Positions 18,799 to 26,731 of a stretch of 43,620 nt of DNA are shown piece after piece; within the stretch, counting starts at the first letter, position 1; every line of letters starts with the position of its first letter. Source of the DNA: an uncultured Dongia sp. (GTDB lineage: Bacteria > Pseudomonadota > Alphaproteobacteria > Dongiales > Dongiaceae); assembly GCF_936916975.1 (NCBI RefSeq), contig NZ_CAKZGO010000026.1:1-43620 (forward strand), read 5' to 3'. Under the pieces are notes generated by a model that worked only from the letters and a program-made list of their open reading frames with translations, was not told where the DNA came from and ran no database searches. The translations under genes were made by a program, and so were the position numbers.

Positions 18799-19091
18799 CT
18801 GCGCGATCCGCCCCAGTTCTAATCTTCTTTGGCCAGAATTTGGCCACGCCCCCACGGCCGCGACAACGGCAGCCAGCTGGTTAACGCAAGAGCGGTGCCA
18901 GCCGAGCAGTCCCGGCAGGATCAGCGGAATCAAGCGCTTGATGCAATTCGGAACGGTCGATCTGTTCAGAAATTAGGCAAACAGGATCCGATCTGCTCAA
19001 ATCGGCGCCACCGCCGCTGGCCCTTTGCCGAGGCGGTGCCGCCGCCTATGATGCGGGCAGCCACGTAGCGACCCATTCCAGGAGATGGATC
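18799..19091. promoter_or_regulatory. divergent ureD-pncA intergenic region
   Basis: This 293-base gap must hold the promoters of the urease operon (minus) and pncA (plus). Two copies of TGGCCA (18830-18835 and 18841-18846) lie about 32 bases before ureD. CTGTT/AACAG (18962-18984) and CCGAT/ATCGG (18988-19005) dyads lie nearer pncA. I cannot name a regulator for any of these and see no clear -35/-10 pair. Confidence 0.4.
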
Positions 19092-19727
19092 TTGACCGCA
19101 GCCAATGCCGAGACCGACGCGCTGATCGTCATCGACGTGCAGAACGATTTCTGCCCCGGCGGCGCGCTGGCCGTCAGCGGCGGCGATGAGATCGTGCCGC
19201 TGGTCAATCGGTTGATCGCGGTCAGTCCGCATGTGGTGCTGACCCAGGATTGGCATCCCGCCAGGCATTCGAGCTTTGCCAGCGTGCATGCGGGCCAAGC
19301 GCCGTTCGGCAGCATCGATCTGCCCTACGGCGCGCAGACCCTGTGGCCAGATCACTGCGTGCAAGGCAGTAAGGGTGCCGAGTTTCACAACGGCCTCGCC
19401 TGGACCAAGGCTGAGCTCGTCATCCGCAAGGGCTTCCGGCCGGCGATCGACAGCTATTCCGCCTTCTTCGAGAATGATCGCGTCACGCCGACCGGCCTTG
19501 CAGGTTACTTGCGCGAACGTGGCCTCACGCATCTCACGCTGGTCGGTCTCGCCACGGATTTCTGCGTTGCCTATTCTGCGCTGGATGCGCGGCGCCTCGG
19601 CTTCGACACGCGCGTCGTCATGGATGCGTGCCGCGCCATCGATCTCGGCGGCTCATTACAGGATGCCATCACCAGGATGCAGCAATCAGGCGTAACGCTG
19701 ACGGATTCAACATCAGTTGCGGCGTGA
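19092..19727 (+). CDS. pncA: nicotinamidase PncA
   Basis: This 211-residue cysteine hydrolase deamidates nicotinamide to nicotinate. The catalytic triad Asp15 (VIDVQNDF), Lys113 (VIRKGF) and Cys158 (ATDFCV) is complete, as are the metal ligands Asp53 and His55 (QDWHP) and His88 (WPDHCV). The only suitable start is TTG at 19092, supported by AGGAG 7 bases upstream. The nearby ATG at 19085 is out of frame. The usual role is NAD salvage. Its location 7 kb from a nicotinate-type degradation island also allows a role in feeding nicotinate to catabolism, but proximity is the only hint. Confidence 0.95.
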   Translation: MTAANAETDALIVIDVQNDFCPGGALAVSGGDEIVPLVNRLIAVSPHVVLTQDWHPARHSSFASVHAGQAPFGSIDLPYGAQTLWPDHCVQGSKGAEFHNGLAWTKAELVIRKGFRPAIDSYSAFFENDRVTPTGLAGYLRERGLTHLTLVGLATDFCVAYSALDARRLGFDTRVVMDACRAIDLGGSLQDAITRMQQSGVTLTDSTSVAA

Positions 19728-19781
19728 CGTCGCGGGTCTCCCGACAATGGCGTCTATCTCCGTCTGCTGGCTTGATACCCG

Positions 19782-20336
19782 CTACAGCGAGAAGGTCCGC
19801 TTGATCATCTGTGCGCATGCCAGCGGCGTCGCTTTGCTGGTGTCGATCTCAAGATCGTAGGTCATGTTTTTGTGGACCTTGTTGAACTGCCAGCGGGCGA
19901 GGCCGATCAGCCGATCGCCACGGTCCCGCTCGCGCGTCTCCAGCACATCCAGCGGCGCCATGACGCCCACCCAATAGACGTCGAAGGGCGCCAGGAGCTG
20001 GCGGTATTCGACCTTTTCGGCACCCAGCAGGACATCATCGACGATGATGTCGTTGCCCTCCGCTGCCATCGCGGCAATGGCGTGGCGCATGCCGCGTAGC
20101 AGCCGCTCGCCCACGGCGCCCGTCGTGATGACGACCGACGGCTTGCCATCTTGTTGCATTGTTTCGAAGACGAAGCCATCGGGATGGTCGAAATAGGCGG
20201 GCGGCAGCATCTCGCAGAAGACGTCCATCGAGACGTGGAGGAAGGGTTCCGCGGCGATGGTCTGCAGGGCCTTGGCGATGGAGCCCTTGCCGGCACTCCC
20301 CACCCCGTTGAGGATGACGATGCGCGCCTTCTTCAT
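19782..20336 (-). CDS. chloramphenicol-phosphotransferase-like P-loop kinase
   Basis: This 184-residue protein resembles the CPT family (PF07931): a P-loop LNGVGSAGKGS (residues 9-19), an Asp following a strand (VSMDVF, Asp38), and the DVYWVGVMAPLDVLETRERDRGDR lid-like segment with many arginines. It would phosphorylate a small hydroxylated compound. It starts 13 bases after the livF stop, at the tail of the branched-chain-type transporter operon, so co-transcription is likely. Many CPT homologues in environmental bacteria are not resistance enzymes. Here the setting suggests a metabolic substrate, but none can be named. The start is the ATG before MKKARIVILN, and its ribosome site is weak. 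Confidence 0.75.
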   Translation of the reverse strand: MKKARIVILNGVGSAGKGSIAKALQTIAAEPFLHVSMDVFCEMLPPAYFDHPDGFVFETMQQDGKPSVVITTGAVGERLLRGMRHAIAAMAAEGNDIIVDDVLLGAEKVEYRQLLAPFDVYWVGVMAPLDVLETRERDRGDRLIGLARWQFNKVHKNMTYDLEIDTSKATPLACAQMIKRTFSL

Positions 20337-20349
20337 CGCCCAGTCTTTC

Positions 20350-21066
20350 TCATCGTGCGGCCTTTCGAATGCCAACGCCGACATATTGGTGCAGCAAGGA
20401 TGGATCCGCGCGCAACTCGGCCGGTGAGACGATCTCGGCCGAGCGGCCGTTTTCGATGAAGGCAACGCGGTCGGCGACATGGAGGGCCGATTCCACGCGT
20501 TGCTCGACCAGGATAGTGGCGACACCGGCTTCCTTCAGCTTGCCCACGATCTCCAGGATCTTGTTGATCATCAGCGGCATCAGCCCTTCAGTCGGCTCGT
20601 CGAGCAGCATCACCCTGGGTTCGACGCAGAGCGCCCGGGCGGTCGCCAGCATCTGCTGTTCGCCACCGCTGAGAGTGCCGGCGCGCTGCTGCAAACGTTC
20701 AGCCAGAAGGGGGAAAAGGTCGAGCACGCGGGCGCGGGTGGCGGCGCCCTTGTCGCGGGTCATCAGGCCGATTTTGAGATTTTCCTCGACGGTGAGGTCG
20801 GAAAACAGGCGCCGTCCCTGGGGCGTGTAGCCGATGCCCTGCTTCGCCACCTCATGGGGTGGGAGTGACGTGAGCTCGACATCGTCGAATTTGATGCTCC
20901 CGCTGCGAACGGCTATCAGGCCCATGATGGCCTTGAGCGCCGTGGTCTTGCCGGCCCCGTTGCGCCCGAGCAGGCACAGCACCTCACCCGGTGCCAGGTC
21001 GAGCGAGAAGTCGCGCAGGACCTGCACGTTGCCATAGAAGCAGTTGATGCGGTCGAGGTGCAGCAT
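20350..21066 (-). CDS. livF: LIV-type ABC transporter ATP-binding protein LivF
   Basis: This 238-residue ATPase is of the LivF type. Walker A GRNGAGKT is at residues 34-41, the signature is LSGGEQQMLATARAL, and Walker B is VMLLDEPTEGL, with the LivF-typical YTPQGRRLFSDLTVEENL. The ATG at 21066 shares a base with the livG stop (TGATG). The open frame continues upstream antiparallel to nothing useful and overlaps livG, so it is not coding. It works with LivG on the LivHM channel. Confidence 0.95.
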   Translation of the reverse strand: MLHLDRINCFYGNVQVLRDFSLDLAPGEVLCLLGRNGAGKTTALKAIMGLIAVRSGSIKFDDVELTSLPPHEVAKQGIGYTPQGRRLFSDLTVEENLKIGLMTRDKGAATRARVLDLFPLLAERLQQRAGTLSGGEQQMLATARALCVEPRVMLLDEPTEGLMPLMINKILEIVGKLKEAGVATILVEQRVESALHVADRVAFIENGRSAEIVSPAELRADPSLLHQYVGVGIRKAAR

Positions 21067-21800
21067 CAGGTCCCCAGATAGGCGCGTTGCACGTCGAGAT
21101 TGGCCATGATCTCGTCCGGTGATCCTTCGGCGAGAAGCGCGCCGTTGTTCATGACGGTGATGCGGTGGCTGAGTTCCATCACCACATCCATATTGTGCTC
21201 GATCAGCAGGATGGTGGCACCGGCCGAGATCTCCTTCACCAGGCGGCAGAAATCGGCGATCTCCTGCTCCGAGAGGCCCTGGGTCGGTTCGTCCAGGATG
21301 AGGAGTTTCGGTTGCAACGCAAGGCCCATCGCGACCTCGAGCAGGCGTTGATGGCCGTAGGACAGCTCGCCCGCGAGTTCTGCCGAACGGGTCAGCAGGC
21401 CCACGCGTGAAAGCGCGCTGTCGACAGCGGCCTGCACCTCGATCGGATCGGGCCGATGCCAGATCGCCCGTCCCTTGCTTAAGCTGCGTTGGACGGAGAG
21501 CGCCACATTGTCGAAACAGCTGAGATTGCGGAACACGCTGGTGATCTGGAAGGTATAGACGATGCCGCGCAGCACGCGGTCCCAGGGACGAAGTGCCGTG
21601 ATGTCCTCGCCCTCGAACAGGATGGCACCGGAACTGGGTTCGACGCGGCCGGAGATCATGCTGACGAAGGTAGTTTTGCCAGCACCATTCGGGCCGATGA
21701 TGGCGCGGATCTCGCCCTGTCGTAGGTCGAGATCGACACCCGTCACGGCCTGGATGCCGCCGAAACTGCGCGTGAGTGCTTGTGTGGTGAGGAAGGTCAT
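21066..21800 (-). CDS. livG: LIV-type ABC transporter ATP-binding protein LivG
   Basis: This 244-residue ATPase has Walker A GPNGAGKTT at residues 36-44 and Walker B KLLILDEPTQGL. The signature reads LSYGHQRLLEVAMGLA, a small departure from the common LSYGQQR form. The C-terminal GSPDEIMANLDVQRAYLGT is diagnostic of LivG. The start overlaps livM as ATGA. Such transporters carry branched-chain amino acids, but also amides, urea, aromatic acids and other compounds. Confidence 0.95.
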   Translation of the reverse strand: MTFLTTQALTRSFGGIQAVTGVDLDLRQGEIRAIIGPNGAGKTTFVSMISGRVEPSSGAILFEGEDITALRPWDRVLRGIVYTFQITSVFRNLSCFDNVALSVQRSLSKGRAIWHRPDPIEVQAAVDSALSRVGLLTRSAELAGELSYGHQRLLEVAMGLALQPKLLILDEPTQGLSEQEIADFCRLVKEISAGATILLIEHNMDVVMELSHRITVMNNGALLAEGSPDEIMANLDVQRAYLGT

Positions 21801-22756
21801 GGAATCCAACCCCACCAGCGTGCGCGAATGGTGCCGGCAATGCCCTTGGGGAACCACAGGACGAGCAGCACCAGCACGACACCGACGACGATCATATAGC
21901 TCGACGTATGGTCGCGGGAGATTTCGATGAGATAGAACATCAGCAAGGTGCCGATGACGGGACCGACCACCGTGCCGACACCGCCCAGCAGGACCCAGAG
22001 CAAGGGATAGATCGAATAGGGGATGGCGGCAAAGCTGGAGCCGACATAGCCGAAGAAGAGGACATAGGCGGCCCCCGCCGCGCTCGACAGCAGGCCGGAG
22101 AGCGAGAGGGCCAGCAGCTTGTAGCGGCGGGCGTCGTAGCCGAGCATCTTGGTGCGTTCCTCGTTCTCGCGGATGGCGACGAGGACACGACCGACCGGCG
22201 AACGGACGAGCGCCAGGCACAGCAGCAAGGCGCCGAGGAACAAGGCCAGCGCCAGATTGTAGCGCTGGCTGGGGTTAGTGAGATCGACATGCCAGCCCAG
22301 CAGATCGAACCCGCGCGCGGCCTGGGTCAAGGTCAGGCCTTCATCGCCATGGGTGATGTCGTTGAAATAGAGCGTCACGAGGAAGGCTGCCTGGGCGAAC
22401 ATCAGGGTGACGATCATGAATGCAACACCGGTGGTGCGCAGCGCGATGAGGCCGATGGCGATGGCGAGCAGCAGGCCGGCGACTGAGCCGAGGATGAAAG
22501 CCAGCACCGGATGCAGTTCGAGATAATAAACGCCCATGCCGGCGCCGTAGAGGCCGGCGGCGAAGAACATGGCGTGGCCGAGGCTGAGCAGGCCGGTGTA
22601 GCCCACCAGAATGTTGTAGCCCATGGCATAGGTCGCCAGCACCATGATGCTGGTGAAGTTGGTGTGATGGTAATCGGGCAGCAGGAATTGGAGCGCAAAC
22701 AGGATGACGATGAGGCCGGCATGCAGGATCAGCGAACGCTGGTTAGCAATCATCAT
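21797..22756 (-). CDS. livM: LIV-type ABC transporter permease LivM
   Basis: This 319-residue permease has about eight to ten membrane spans. The family motif GYTGLLSLGHAMFFAAGLYGAG is near residue 55 and the coupling-loop RENEERTKMLGYDARRYKLLA near residue 195. The start overlaps livH (ATGA). It is complete and coupled to livH and livG. Confidence 0.95.
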   Translation of the reverse strand: MMIANQRSLILHAGLIVILFALQFLLPDYHHTNFTSIMVLATYAMGYNILVGYTGLLSLGHAMFFAAGLYGAGMGVYYLELHPVLAFILGSVAGLLLAIAIGLIALRTTGVAFMIVTLMFAQAAFLVTLYFNDITHGDEGLTLTQAARGFDLLGWHVDLTNPSQRYNLALALFLGALLLCLALVRSPVGRVLVAIRENEERTKMLGYDARRYKLLALSLSGLLSSAAGAAYVLFFGYVGSSFAAIPYSIYPLLWVLLGGVGTVVGPVIGTLLMFYLIEISRDHTSSYMIVVGVVLVLLVLWFPKGIAGTIRARWWGWIP

Positions 22757-23634
22757 CGCGCCTTGCCCCCGAACAGGCCATTGGGGCGGAACACCAGCAC
22801 CAGCGCCACGACAAGGGTCGCGATGATCTTGGCCAAGGTGGGCGAGAAGAACACCGAGATAATACCGTCGCTGATACCGATGACGAAGGCCGCGAGGATT
22901 GTGCCCTTGAGGCTGTCGAGGCCGCCGATGATGACGACGATGAAGGAGAGCAGCAGCGGATCCAGGCCCATCAGGTAATGCGCCTGCTGCAGCGGCACCA
23001 CCAGCACGCCAGCCGCCGCTGCCAGCATGGCGCCCAAGGCGAAGACCGCGGCGTAGACGCGTTTTACCGGGATGCCGAAAGCCTGCGCCGTCTCACGGTC
23101 GAATTGTGTCGCCCGCATGATGAGGCCGAATTTCGTGCGGGTGACACCGTACCAGGCAGCGAGCAGCAGCAGCGATGCTGCGCCGACGGCCACGAGCTTG
23201 TAGCCGGAATAACCGAACCACGGGAACACGACCCGGAACTGGATTGGCGCCACCACGGGGCGCGCATCCGGGCCGTAGATGGTGAGGACCGCCTGCTGCA
23301 GGATGTAAAGCAGGCCGATGGTGGCAACTATGGTCGCTTCCGGCTGGTAGTTGAGCCGACGCAACACCAGCGCATCGGCCACCACGGCGATGGCGCCGAC
23401 GGCCAAGGGCGCGCCGATCAGCGCCAGCATGAAGCCCCAGAACGGTGCCTCGGGCACCAGCGAGGTTATCCACCACGCCAGCACGGCGCCCAGCATGAAG
23501 AACTCGCCATGCGCCACATTGACGATGCGCATGACGCCGAACACCAGCGACAGACCGAGAGCAGTCACAGCCAGAACAAAGGCCGAGACCGTCCCTTCGA
23601 GCAATGCCAGCAGAAGATGGGGACCAAGATCCAA
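22753..23634 (-). CDS. livH: LIV-type ABC transporter permease LivH
   Basis: This 293-residue permease shows the LivH features VTALGLSLVFGVMRIVNVAHGEFFMLG near the N-terminus and the coupling helix RATQFDRETAQAFGIPVKRVYA. The only start giving the complete first helix is TTG at 23634, with an AGAGAA purine stretch about 8 bases upstream. A weak TTG start and the upstream hairpins may lower its translation relative to the binding protein. It overlaps livM by 4 bases. Confidence 0.93.
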   Translation of the reverse strand: MDLGPHLLLALLEGTVSAFVLAVTALGLSLVFGVMRIVNVAHGEFFMLGAVLAWWITSLVPEAPFWGFMLALIGAPLAVGAIAVVADALVLRRLNYQPEATIVATIGLLYILQQAVLTIYGPDARPVVAPIQFRVVFPWFGYSGYKLVAVGAASLLLLAAWYGVTRTKFGLIMRATQFDRETAQAFGIPVKRVYAAVFALGAMLAAAAGVLVVPLQQAHYLMGLDPLLLSFIVVIIGGLDSLKGTILAAFVIGISDGIISVFFSPTLAKIIATLVVALVLVFRPNGLFGGKAR

Positions 23635-23679
23635 GGGCGATGTTCTCTCAAACTACAAAATTGCGAGCTACCACCTTCC

Positions 23680-23774
23680 CGTCATCCCCGGGCCCACCCT
23701 TGAATCAAGAGGGCCTCGGGGATTCACTATGGCAGTTGAAGGCGTGGATGCCCGGGTCAAGCCCGGGCATGACG
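23680..23774. repeat. REP/BIME-like double hairpin between binding-protein and livH genes
   Basis: A 95-base element is bounded by CGTCAT (23680-23685) and ATGACG (23769-23774). The left hairpin pairs TCCCCGGGCCC (23685-23695) with the GGGCCTCGGGGA arm (23711-23722). The right hairpin is a 9-bp stem ATGCCCGGG/CCCGGGCAT (23748-23770) with loop TCAAG. The right half resembles a palindromic repeat that is scattered widely in alphaproteobacterial genomes. Placement between a binding-protein gene and its permease genes resembles REP elements that stabilise upstream mRNA and cut downstream expression. Confidence 0.75.
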
Positions 23775-23793
23775 ATAAATGAAGAATCCGAAA

Positions 23794-25098
23794 CTACAGC
23801 GGCTGCTTGGTGTAGTCGGTGTCGTTTTCATAGAGCCCGTCTTCGATCGAGGTCTTGTGGACGACATTGAGCTTGGCGCCCTCGACCTTGGAGATGAACT
23901 GGTGGCCGTAGCATTGATGGCGCTTGCCATCGAAGGTCTTGTTGCCTTGGGGGTGCTCGTTGCCCTCGGCAAAGGATGTTATGGCTTCGACCGCCTCGAT
24001 GAGCGCGCCCTTGTCGGCAGCGGATTTATAGCCGCTGGCCTCGACCGCCTGCTTGATGGTGTAGAGCGTTTCCCAGCAACCGAACATATGCGAATAGGTG
24101 GCGATATCCTTGGGATCGCCGGTGCTGGCGCCATTCGCGTCGACGCCGACCTTCTCGCGATAGAACTTGTCGTAAGGGCTCTGCTCGGCGCCGGCATAGC
24201 GCGGGAAGGCTTCCCAGAAATAGGTGCCGTCCAGGAACTCGAGGCCGGGGCTGGCGAGATCGACCGCTTCCAACGAGTCGATAAAGCCGAAGATCTGCGG
24301 CCGCTTGGAGCCGAAATGCTCGCCCATCTCCTTGACGAAGGTGAGCACGCCGGGGCCGACCATGACGTGATAGATCACCTCGGTGTCGGCGGGAATCTGC
24401 GCGAAATACTTGGTATAGGAGGTTTCCGTGGGCGGGATTGCGAGCAGGGCCGCGATGCTGCCGCCCTGCTTCTCGATCGCCGCGGTGAAGAAGTCGCGAT
24501 GGTCATGGCCGAAGGCGTAATCCGGGAAGATCATGGTGACCTTCTTGCCGAGATTGCCGGCGATCCACGGCGCCATCGAGCTCACTTGGGAGCGAACATC
24601 GGTGATGCCGGGCTGGAAGACGTAGCGGTTGAGCGCGCCTGAGGCGACGTGATAGCCCTCGCTCACCACGAAATACGGCATCTTGAGTTCGCCCGCGCGC
24701 GGCGCGGAGCCGATCACGACATGGGAGAACAGGGTGCCGAAGACGAAGTCGACCTTGTGCTGGCTGGCAAATTTCTCGACCACCTCGGCACCACGCTTGG
24801 GATCCGTGCCGTCATCCTCGGTGATGATCTCGACCTGGCGACCGGCGATACCGCCGGCGTCGTTGATCAGCTTCACCGCGGCGTGGGTGGTGCGGTCGTA
24901 CCAACGGCCATAGCCGGCGCCGATGCCGGTGCTGTGCAGCTGGAAGCCGAGTTTCAGGGGCTCGGCGGTCTGCGCCTGGGCGTAGCGGACATAGCCGGGC
25001 GAAAGGGCGAGCGCGCTGGCGGCGCCGAGTGTTTTTAGTGCGGAACGCCTTGTGATCAGGCTCTTTTTTCCGCCGATGAGGGGCGTCTTCGGATTCAT
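23794..25098 (-). CDS. LIV-type ABC transporter substrate-binding protein
   Basis: This 434-residue periplasmic binding protein of the LivK/AmiC class is the first gene of the transporter operon. The N-terminus has a twin-arginine-like signal (ITRRSALK, Arg17-Arg18) with a hydrophobic core and AQAQ cleavage region near residue 44. The mature domain opens PLKLGFQLHSTG and has the family DDGTDPKRGAEVVEKF. The ATG at 25098 follows AGGGAG. Upstream lies a promoter with the same palindrome that controls the ring-degradation operon (25164-25177), which suggests the ligand is that pathway's substrate and not leucine. No ligand can be assigned from sequence alone. Confidence 0.92.
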   Translation of the reverse strand: MNPKTPLIGGKKSLITRRSALKTLGAASALALSPGYVRYAQAQTAEPLKLGFQLHSTGIGAGYGRWYDRTTHAAVKLINDAGGIAGRQVEIITEDDGTDPKRGAEVVEKFASQHKVDFVFGTLFSHVVIGSAPRAGELKMPYFVVSEGYHVASGALNRYVFQPGITDVRSQVSSMAPWIAGNLGKKVTMIFPDYAFGHDHRDFFTAAIEKQGGSIAALLAIPPTETSYTKYFAQIPADTEVIYHVMVGPGVLTFVKEMGEHFGSKRPQIFGFIDSLEAVDLASPGLEFLDGTYFWEAFPRYAGAEQSPYDKFYREKVGVDANGASTGDPKDIATYSHMFGCWETLYTIKQAVEASGYKSAADKGALIEAVEAITSFAEGNEHPQGNKTFDGKRHQCYGHQFISKVEGAKLNVVHKTSIEDGLYENDTDYTKQPL

Positions 25099-25163
25099 GG
25101 CACAACTCCCTGTCGTGAGTGGATCGCAGAATCAATTTGCCTCAGCCCGGCCTTATGACGACC

Positions 25164-25205
25164 GTTTGCATACAAATAATAAACACGAGCGTCCGCAAAA
25201 CTCAA
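25164..25205 (-). promoter_or_regulatory. promoter and palindromic operator of the LIV-type transporter operon
   Basis: On the minus strand TTGAGT (25205-25200) and TATTAT (25181-25176) form a promoter with an 18-base spacer. The palindrome GTTTG-CATA-CAAAT (plus strand 25164-25177) overlaps the last two bases of the -10 element and lies 66 bases before the binding-protein start. Thirteen of its 14 bases equal the palindrome at 26762-26775. The geometry suits a repressor. Confidence 0.65.
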
Positions 25206-25207
25206 CA

Positions 25208-26665
25208 TCAGCCCGCATTGGGGGCGGCAAGCAGCCAGAGACCGAACAAAGTGTAGAGCACCATGAGGGCCGCCAGCGGCATCTGCGCAAAGGGTGCGCG
25301 CCAGCCATCGCCCCCAAGGCGCGCGCTCAGCACATGGGCGACAGCGACCGCCAGGATATGGCCAAGCACGATGGCACCCGCCTGCAGATTCCAGATCATC
25401 ACCACTGAGTGATAATTGTTGAGGAAGGACATCGTCACGTTGCGGGAATCCAGCCCAAACAGATTCCAGCCGCGCCCGAAGGGATCGGAGAGTGCCAGTG
25501 CTGCATATTGCAAATCGACCAGCAGCACGGTCAGGTAATGCGCAAAGTGATAGGCAAGCGAGATGGGAATGATGCTCACCACGAGAATACCGGCTGCGCG
25601 TGCCGCCGGCATCGCCGGATTGATCCAGCGGCCGAGGGCGATGGCGATAAGATAGGTGGCCGCCAGCGCCAGCCATAGGCCGAGCAGGCCGGCAGTGTTG
25701 AGGCTGCTCACGGCGCTGCGGCCGGGGAATTCCAGCGGGTTGATGCCGCCCTTAGCCAACCACCAGAACGTCCGGCACAGGCCATCGAAGGAAACGGCAC
25801 TCAGGGTCAGCAGAACGAAGAGCACACCGCTGATCGGCAAGGGCTGCAGGCTGAACAACCGCGTACCGGGTAGGACGAGAGAGAGGCGGCATCTGTTCGG
25901 TGCGATCGGCTCCGCATCGATCGGCGAGAGATGGGCGATGAGGCGCAGGAACACGCTGAACGGGTCGGCACGATGCAGCCAGGCCTCGCCGCCGAACAGC
26001 AGCATGCCGGTCAGGGTGATCGCAGCATAGACGAGGATGGCGACAGCCAGCCGCGTGGGATCGTTGGGGGCGAGGTCGACCAGTTCGAACCAGGCGAAAC
26101 CGAGGAAGCCGAGGATCGCCGGCCAGTAGCCGAGCCAGTCGGGGTAGCTTCGCCAAGGTTGATGTCGCCCCATCACGCGCATGAGCAAACGATAGGGTGC
26201 CATCCAGGGGTTGAGGCGGTGCCAGAGATCACCGCAGACAGCCTGGAGGAAGGTGAAGCCCACCCACCAGAGCGACCAGATCGCCACCGGCAGCGGATTG
26301 ATGCGGGGGTCTGCGCTGCCGCAGAAGCCGGCGATGAGAAGGCCGAGCAAAATCACGGCACTCAGCGTGCTGGTGAGCATGACCGGGGGCAGCGGGATTT
26401 CGCCCAGCGGCAACCTGGCGCCGCCCCAGCGAGCGACGGTCACGGCTGGAATCAGAAAGACCAGAAGAAACGAGACCAGGACCGCGAGCGTGCCACCGGC
26501 GAGATAGTAGCCGGTCGGCAGCAGCAGGACGAAACCGCCCTCGCCGCTATGGGCCGCGGCCGGGACGAAAGACGTCAGCCACCAGAGCAGGGCCGGCAGC
26601 GGCAGGCGGAAAATGGCGGATCGCGGCCGAAATTTGTTCATGAACCTGTCCAGGATGCCGGCCAT
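25208..26665 (-). CDS. polytopic membrane protein of unknown function
   Basis: This is a roughly 485-residue integral membrane protein with about ten hydrophobic spans after a signal-like first helix ending SFVPAAAHSGEGG. Recognisable features are GDLWHRLNPW, an intramembrane WSLWWVGF segment, AYHFAHYL (two histidines in a predicted helix) and a late NYHSVV. The overall pattern reminds me of membrane proteins annotated as fenitrothion-hydrolase-like in actinobacteria, but I hold this only weakly. The start is uncertain: ATG 26665 or 26641, since the frame is open to 26773. The gene diverges from the molybdenum hydroxylase operon across a shared operator and precedes the transporter operon, so it probably belongs to the same regulon. 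A redox or electron-transfer role, or a transport role, is speculation. Confidence 0.6.
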   Translation of the reverse strand: MAGILDRFMNKFRPRSAIFRLPLPALLWWLTSFVPAAAHSGEGGFVLLLPTGYYLAGGTLAVLVSFLLVFLIPAVTVARWGGARLPLGEIPLPPVMLTSTLSAVILLGLLIAGFCGSADPRINPLPVAIWSLWWVGFTFLQAVCGDLWHRLNPWMAPYRLLMRVMGRHQPWRSYPDWLGYWPAILGFLGFAWFELVDLAPNDPTRLAVAILVYAAITLTGMLLFGGEAWLHRADPFSVFLRLIAHLSPIDAEPIAPNRCRLSLVLPGTRLFSLQPLPISGVLFVLLTLSAVSFDGLCRTFWWLAKGGINPLEFPGRSAVSSLNTAGLLGLWLALAATYLIAIALGRWINPAMPAARAAGILVVSIIPISLAYHFAHYLTVLLVDLQYAALALSDPFGRGWNLFGLDSRNVTMSFLNNYHSVVMIWNLQAGAIVLGHILAVAVAHVLSARLGGDGWRAPFAQMPLAALMVLYTLFGLWLLAAPNAG

Positions 26666-26687
26666 TCTTCTGAGATTCGGTCGATTT

Positions 26688-26711
26688 CCGCAATCATCCC
26701 CGCAATCATCC
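26688..26711. repeat. tandem 12-bp repeat in membrane-protein leader
   Basis: CCGCAATCATCC is repeated twice exactly, with no gap, 23 to 46 bases upstream of the preferred start of the membrane-protein gene. It may be part of its leader or a binding site, and no function can be assigned. Confidence 0.5.
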
Positions 26712-26731
26712 TCTGTGGGCAACTTAGCCAC

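Noticed and set aside
19782-20336. Chloramphenicol resistance gene
   Set aside because: Only family resemblance. The location in a transporter operon and absence of mobile elements give no support for resistance.
21067-21882. Apparent 510-residue protein fusing an upstream domain to LivF
   Set aside because: The upstream part is livG read in the wrong phase. LivF starts at 21066 with a TGATG junction.
23680-23774. CRISPR or intrinsic terminator at the GC-rich repeat
   Set aside because: Only one element with two hairpins, no spacers, and no T-run after either stem, so a REP-like repeat fits better.
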